Shown here: in pieces, positions 32,102-35,330 of the stretch
Layout: each line of letters opens with the position of its first letter
Numbering within the stretch: position 1 is the stretch's first letter
Source: Spirochaetia bacterium
GTDB taxonomy: Bacteria > Spirochaetota > Spirochaetia > Treponematales > Breznakiellaceae
Length of the DNA: 35,330 nucleotides
Reading direction: 5' to 3'
Assembly: GCA_026002045.1 (NCBI GenBank)
Contig: BOAV01000018.1
Location: 1 to 35,330 of the forward strand
Translations under genes and position numbers: made by a program
Notes under the pieces: generated by a model
Databases searched by the model: none
Told to the model about the DNA's origin: nothing
The model's input: only the letters and a program-made list of their open reading frames with translations

Positions 32102-33403
32102 TTATGAAGCCATCTGCTTGATAAGGGAGAAGTCCCCGCTCGCGGCGGCCCTGACAATCGGCCCCATGTACTCGTCCACCTTTGCGGCGGTAAGGGGCAC
32201 GGGCATATTCTTGAGTTTCATGTCAAGCTGCGGGTCCTTGGCCGCGGTGAGGATCTTGTCCACATAGTTGTCGTTCCACTTGGGCAGGTCCTTGAGGGTC
32301 GTGGGCGCGCCGATGGCCTTGCCGAAGGCGACCATGCCTTTTGCGAATGCAAGCCCCAGTTCCCTGCCGGAAAGTTTGTCCAGATCTTCGGAGATGTAAC
32401 CGTATTTTTTGAAGATGTTACCCGCAATTCTCAACTGCTTTTCGATGGCCGGGGCAAAGAACACCGCATAGTAGGGGTTCATCAGGCCGCAGGCGGTGCC
32501 GTGGCCGGTAAGGTCCACCAGTGAAAAACTGGTCATGTGGGGGCCGTGGGTGCCGCCCACCATGATCGCGTAACCGCCCAGGTCCGTTGACATGCCGATG
32601 GCTTCACGGGCTTCCATGTCTTTGGGGTCCTTGATGACCCGGGGGGCGTACTGAACCGTAAGCTCAACTGCGGCTTCGGTCAGGGCGGCGGCAAGATCGA
32701 ATTTTTCTTTGGGCGCGTTTGCCGGAAGTCCGGAGAAAACCTCGAAGCAATGGGCGATGGAATCCAGGGCGCCGTCAATGGTGACGGGGATGGGCATGGA
32801 CGCGGTCACATCGTAATCAAAAAGCGCGTACTGGGGAATGATCGCGTCATCCACCACCAGTTTTTTCTGGCCCACCACCGGATCGGTGATATTGGAATAT
32901 TTGGTGAGGTGCGCCCCGGAACTCGCCGAAGTCTCCACCGCGATAAGGGGATAGAGTTTTTTCCCGCTGCTCTTCAAGGCCTCGCTGACAATGCCGGTGC
33001 CGAACCAGTGATCGATTTCGGGACTTACCGCGCCGCCCAGGGTGGCGAGGAAGTTCGCCGCTTTGCAGGCATCAATCGTAGAACCCCCACCCACAGCGAT
33101 GATCACATCGGGCTTGTGGTGGAGGATATAGGTCTCGATCCGGTACACATCCGCACGGGGGGCGTTGGGGCCCGCATCGGGGACGATGACGCCGCCGGCA
33201 AGGGAGACCCCGGCGCTCTTGAGCGCGGCAGTCACCGCATCCGCCACGGGTTTCATGTAGGTAGTATTACTAACAACCAAAGCATTTTTCCCGAACTGGG
33301 CAGCCAGTTTTCCAAGCTGGGGCAAAACACCCCGGCCGAACACATACTTATCGCCCCTCCAGCCGTTCAACAGTTTTTTTGCTTTGTCAAAAAGTTCGTT
33401 CAT
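32102..33403 (-). CDS. Iron-containing alcohol dehydrogenase
   Basis: The 433-residue protein is a group III (iron-type) alcohol dehydrogenase. It has an NAD(P)-binding AVGGGSTIDACKA (about residues 103-115), the metal-binding DGALDSIAHCFEVFSG, and further histidines in GGTHGPHMTSFSLVDLTGHGTACGLM. The family reduces aldehydes or ketones, or runs the reverse reaction. Placed between a Gcl-like carboligase and a LarA racemase, it may reduce a carbonyl product such as tartronate semialdehyde to a 2-hydroxyacid; this is inference. AAAGGAG precedes the ATG. The 131 bases upstream, after the carboligase gene, hold three hairpins. Confidence 0.9.
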   Translation of the reverse strand: MNELFDKAKKLLNGWRGDKYVFGRGVLPQLGKLAAQFGKNALVVSNTTYMKPVADAVTAALKSAGVSLAGGVIVPDAGPNAPRADVYRIETYILHHKPDVIIAVGGGSTIDACKAANFLATLGGAVSPEIDHWFGTGIVSEALKSSGKKLYPLIAVETSASSGAHLTKYSNITDPVVGQKKLVVDDAIIPQYALFDYDVTASMPIPVTIDGALDSIAHCFEVFSGLPANAPKEKFDLAAALTEAAVELTVQYAPRVIKDPKDMEAREAIGMSTDLGGYAIMVGGTHGPHMTSFSLVDLTGHGTACGLMNPYYAVFFAPAIEKQLRIAGNIFKKYGYISEDLDKLSGRELGLAFAKGMVAFGKAIGAPTTLKDLPKWNDNYVDKILTAAKDPQLDMKLKNMPVPLTAAKVDEYMGPIVRAAASGDFSLIKQMAS

Positions 33404-33427
33404 TTCAGTTTTCTCCTTTTGTCAGTT

Positions 33428-33464
33428 GACTTGTTCGACAACTCGGTTAGTTGCCGAACAAGTC
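33428..33464 (-). promoter_or_regulatory. Long mRNA hairpin A between the carboligase and dehydrogenase genes
   Basis: The arms 33428-33443 and 33449-33464 form 16 pairs around a 5-base loop. The only imperfect pair, A38-C54 in this numbering, becomes U-G in RNA made from the minus strand, the coding strand of the operon. It is closely related to hairpin C. It ends eight bases before AAAGGAG of the dehydrogenase gene. Confidence 0.7.
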
Positions 33465-33466
33465 TT

Positions 33467-33494
33467 GCAAAATACTCCGTATTTTGCGTTTTTT
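33467..33494 (+). terminator. Hairpin B, terminator-like on the plus strand
   Basis: GCAAAATAC (33467-33475) and GTATTTTGC (33479-33487) form a perfect 9-bp stem, followed on the plus strand by G and six T. No plus-strand gene ends here. In the minus-strand mRNA it is a plain hairpin between hairpins A and C. Confidence 0.5.
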
Positions 33495-33501
33495 AATGGT
33501 T

Positions 33502-33531
33502 GTTGTTCAATAACTGAAGTTATCGAACAAC
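33502..33531 (-). promoter_or_regulatory. Long mRNA hairpin C just after the carboligase stop codon
   Basis: The arms 33502-33514 and 33519-33531 form 13 pairs around a 4-base loop. The single imperfect pair (33509 with 33524) is again A-C in DNA and U-G in the minus-strand mRNA. The arms share TTGTTC, AACT and CGAACAA with hairpin A. It begins three bases after the upstream stop codon. Confidence 0.7.
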
Positions 33532-33534
33532 TCT

Positions 33535-35202
33535 CTAGTAGACAAATTCTTTGCAGTTGTTCAATGCGCTGCCCATTGAGCAGTCCACCACAGGATCGCA
33601 GACAATATCAATGATGGCGGGTTTACCGCTTGCCTTGGCCCGGTCAAGGGCGGCGGGAATATCCTTCGCGTCAAAAACACGCTCGCCGTAACAGGCAAAG
33701 CCTTCAGCCACTTTCACGTAATCCATCATCCCCTGGTTTTCCGGCATGGCCACATCGCACTCATAACCATAGGCGTATTTCTGGTTCTGCCGTATCAGGC
33801 CGAGGTAGGCGTTGTTGACGATCACCACGATGACCGGAATCTTGTTTTTGGCGCACACCGCGAGTTCCTGCACATGGAAGGTAAAACCAAAATCGCCCAT
33901 TACCGCAACGGCCTGTCTGCCGGTGGCGGCCATTGCGCCGAAGGCGGCGGGGATGTCATAACCCAAGGTACCGGCGCCCCCGGAAGGAAGATAGCGTCGG
34001 GGATTGTCGATATCCTGGAGCTGGCCGGACCAAATTTGGGTGATGCCGCAGCCGGTGGTGAAAATGGCATTATCCCCAAAATACTTGTTTAACTCGCCGA
34101 ATACGCGGTGCGGGTTAATCGGTTTTACATCGTAATCCAGCTTGCGGGCAAGCTCTTTGCGTAAGGCCGGAAGATTCGCCGCGTCCTGATGGGCGCTCTT
34201 TTTCCCGTTTTTCCCGGCTTCCGCAAGCAGCGCGTTGATGGCTTTTTTCGCGTCCGCCACAATGCCCAAATCAGCGGGGAAGATCTTGCCGATCTCATGG
34301 GGTTCAATGTTGATGTGAATAAACTTCCGCCCGCTGCGGTATACGTCTAACGCGCCGGTGTGCCGATCGGTAAAGCGGCAGCCGATGCCCAGCACCAGAT
34401 CACTGTCAAGAAAAACCTTATTGCCGATCGGCTGGCCCACCTGAATACCGCAGTGACCGGCGTTGAGTGGATGGTTTATCGGAATGCCGCCCTTTGCCAT
34501 GTAGGTTGTGATGACCGGCATATTCAAGGTTTCCGCCAGCTTGACGCATTCTTTGGCCGCGTCAGCCAGTATCACGCCGCCGCCCATAAGCAGCAGGGGG
34601 TTCTTCGCCTCATTTATCATCTGAATGGCCTTCGCTATGTCAGCCGCTTTGGGGTCGGGAGTGGTAAAGGCGAGGGGTTTGTAGGAAGCGGGATCAAACT
34701 CAATTTCGGCGTTCTGTATATCAAGGGGCAGATCGATCACCACTGCGCCGGGTTTTCCTTCACGGGCAACACGAAAGGCTTCGGCAAAGGTTTCAATCAC
34801 CTTCGCCGGATCAATGATCTGGTAGGTTTTTTTTGCCACCGGTTCGCAGATCTTCGCGATGTCAACGCACTGGAACGCATCTTTGCCCAACTGGGCCCGT
34901 ACCGCCTGCCCGGTGATGGCGATCACCGGTATGCTGTCGATGTTACAGGTGTACACCCCGGTAACAAAGTTTGTGGCCCCCGGCCCTGACGTACAGGCCG
35001 CAACCGCCATTTTCCCGCTGGCCCGGTAATGGCCTCCGGCGGCATGGACGCAGGCTTCCTCATGCCGGTGGCAAAAGGACCTGATTTTTTTCGATTCCCC
35101 CAGGTATTTGTAGAACCCGTTGATACCCGCGCCGGGGATTCCGTACACCGTATCAATGCCTTCGATCTCAAGAATTTTGATCATCGCTTCCGCAGCTTTC
35201 AT
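33535..35202 (-). CDS. Glyoxylate carboligase-like TPP enzyme
   Basis: The 555-residue enzyme belongs to the acetolactate synthase superfamily, with the N-terminal TPP domain (GIPGAGINGFYKYL), a central domain and the C-terminal TPP domain (MGDFGFTFHVQELA). NNAYLGLIRQ, GCRFTDRHTGALDVYRSGRKFIHI and the end CSMGSALNNCKEF match glyoxylate carboligase (Gcl), which joins two glyoxylates to tartronate semialdehyde and CO2. E. coli Gcl has valine (V51) where other TPP enzymes have the catalytic glutamate. This protein has glutamate (RHEE, E48), so its reaction may differ, for example acetolactate-type synthesis. GAGAGGAG precedes the ATG. It is the first gene of an operon with the dehydrogenase and the racemase. 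Confidence 0.85.
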   Translation of the reverse strand: MKAAEAMIKILEIEGIDTVYGIPGAGINGFYKYLGESKKIRSFCHRHEEACVHAAGGHYRASGKMAVAACTSGPGATNFVTGVYTCNIDSIPVIAITGQAVRAQLGKDAFQCVDIAKICEPVAKKTYQIIDPAKVIETFAEAFRVAREGKPGAVVIDLPLDIQNAEIEFDPASYKPLAFTTPDPKAADIAKAIQMINEAKNPLLLMGGGVILADAAKECVKLAETLNMPVITTYMAKGGIPINHPLNAGHCGIQVGQPIGNKVFLDSDLVLGIGCRFTDRHTGALDVYRSGRKFIHINIEPHEIGKIFPADLGIVADAKKAINALLAEAGKNGKKSAHQDAANLPALRKELARKLDYDVKPINPHRVFGELNKYFGDNAIFTTGCGITQIWSGQLQDIDNPRRYLPSGGAGTLGYDIPAAFGAMAATGRQAVAVMGDFGFTFHVQELAVCAKNKIPVIVVIVNNAYLGLIRQNQKYAYGYECDVAMPENQGMMDYVKVAEGFACYGERVFDAKDIPAALDRAKASGKPAIIDIVCDPVVDCSMGSALNNCKEFVY

Positions 35203-35239
35203 TGTTTTCTCCTCTCTAATAATTAGAATTACATTTCAA

Positions 35240-35268
35240 ATTATAGCATCGACAGTAAATACTGTCAA
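35240..35268 (-). promoter_or_regulatory. Near-perfect promoter of the carboligase operon with a palindromic operator
   Basis: On the minus strand TTGACA (35263-35268), 17 bases, TATAAT (35240-35245): both boxes match consensus fully. The palindrome GACAGTA-AA-TACTGTC (35251-35266) overlaps the -35 box and the spacer, so a bound protein would block polymerase. A promoter this strong normally needs such control. A second palindrome, TCTAAT-A-ATTAGA (35215-35227), lies in the early leader. Confidence 0.75.
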
Positions 35269-35269
35269 G

Positions 35270-35330
35270 CTATTTTTCAAGATGATACCGCGTGCGGGCC
35301 CTGACAAGGTGCAAGGCCATTTTTTCCTGC
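35270..35330 (-). CDS. Partial C-terminus of an upstream gene
   Basis: The minus strand from the right edge reads QEKMALHLVRARTRYHLEK and a stop at 35270-35272. Only this tail is inside the window. The basic HL-x-R-A-R-x-R-Y pattern resembles the last helix of some GntR/FCD-type regulators, a weak resemblance. If so, this gene could encode the protein that binds the adjacent palindrome. Confidence 0.35.
   Translation of the reverse strand, partial: QEKMALHLVRARTRYHLEK

Noticed and set aside
33467..33494. Hairpin B read as the terminator of a plus-strand gene
   Set aside because: No plausible plus-strand gene ends here. On the minus strand it lacks a T-run, so it is unlikely to end the operon transcript.
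1..35330. CRISPR array, tRNA or rRNA genes, prophage or conjugative genes
   Set aside because: None was seen: no regularly spaced repeats, no recognised cloverleaf or rRNA sequence, and no phage or transfer proteins. Reading by eye could miss a tRNA.

Overview
The window looks like chromosomal DNA of a spirochaete, most likely a gut-type Treponema. The best evidence is two adjacent 286-residue FlaB-type flagellar core proteins, each behind its own sigma-28 type promoter. A PotABCD polyamine importer, xylose use genes and a moderately GC-rich codon style fit this. Genus and species are inference; no rRNA or tRNA was seen.

Layout. 1-50 is the start of a gene running off the left edge, possibly an insertion-sequence transposase. 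210-6215 holds an AT-rich secreted protein, a lipoprotein zinc peptidase, a Uma2-family protein, a TonB-dependent receptor-like barrel and an AT-rich short-chain dehydrogenase. 6181-7320 is an AAA/DUF4143 ATPase, followed by a gene-poor stretch with a broken small gene. 7597-9954 is the tandem flaB pair, with sigma-28 promoters, structured leaders and strong terminators. 9964-15042 (minus strand) is xylB-xylA preceded by a 7TM histidine kinase and response regulator. 15143-16216 is a KamA/EpmB-type radical SAM enzyme. 16356-20387 is potABCD. 20422-22138 holds a self-regulated-looking Fic gene and a hypothetical gene. 22249-29277 holds housekeeping genes: a PhnP-like hydrolase, rpmB, tsaD, a DUF610 deacetylase-like protein, a sigma factor, a YciO-like protein, cardiolipin synthase and an orphan Phd-type antitoxin. 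29280-30766 holds gene remnants, a second Uma2 gene and an iron-sulfur flavoprotein. 30811-35202 (minus strand) is an operon of a glyoxylate carboligase-like TPP enzyme, an iron-type alcohol dehydrogenase and a LarA-family nickel racemase.

How the genes may work together. The last operon is the best candidate for something undescribed. Its first enzyme is Gcl-like by sequence but keeps the active-site glutamate that E. coli Gcl lacks. The racemase has every catalytic residue of LarA. The gap between the first two genes folds into two related long hairpins whose only imperfect pair becomes G-U in the minus-strand mRNA, with one compensatory change between copies. The operon has a near-perfect promoter carrying a palindrome. 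I infer a 2-hydroxyacid route, for example glyoxylate to tartronate semialdehyde to glycerate with stereo-inversion, but the substrate is unknown.

A second theme is start sites. Many monocistronic genes have no Shine-Dalgarno sequence but a -10 box 6-7 bases before the start codon, several with a -35 box 17 bases further up. This predicts frequent leaderless mRNAs. All motif, repeat and promoter calls were made by eye; no database search was possible.
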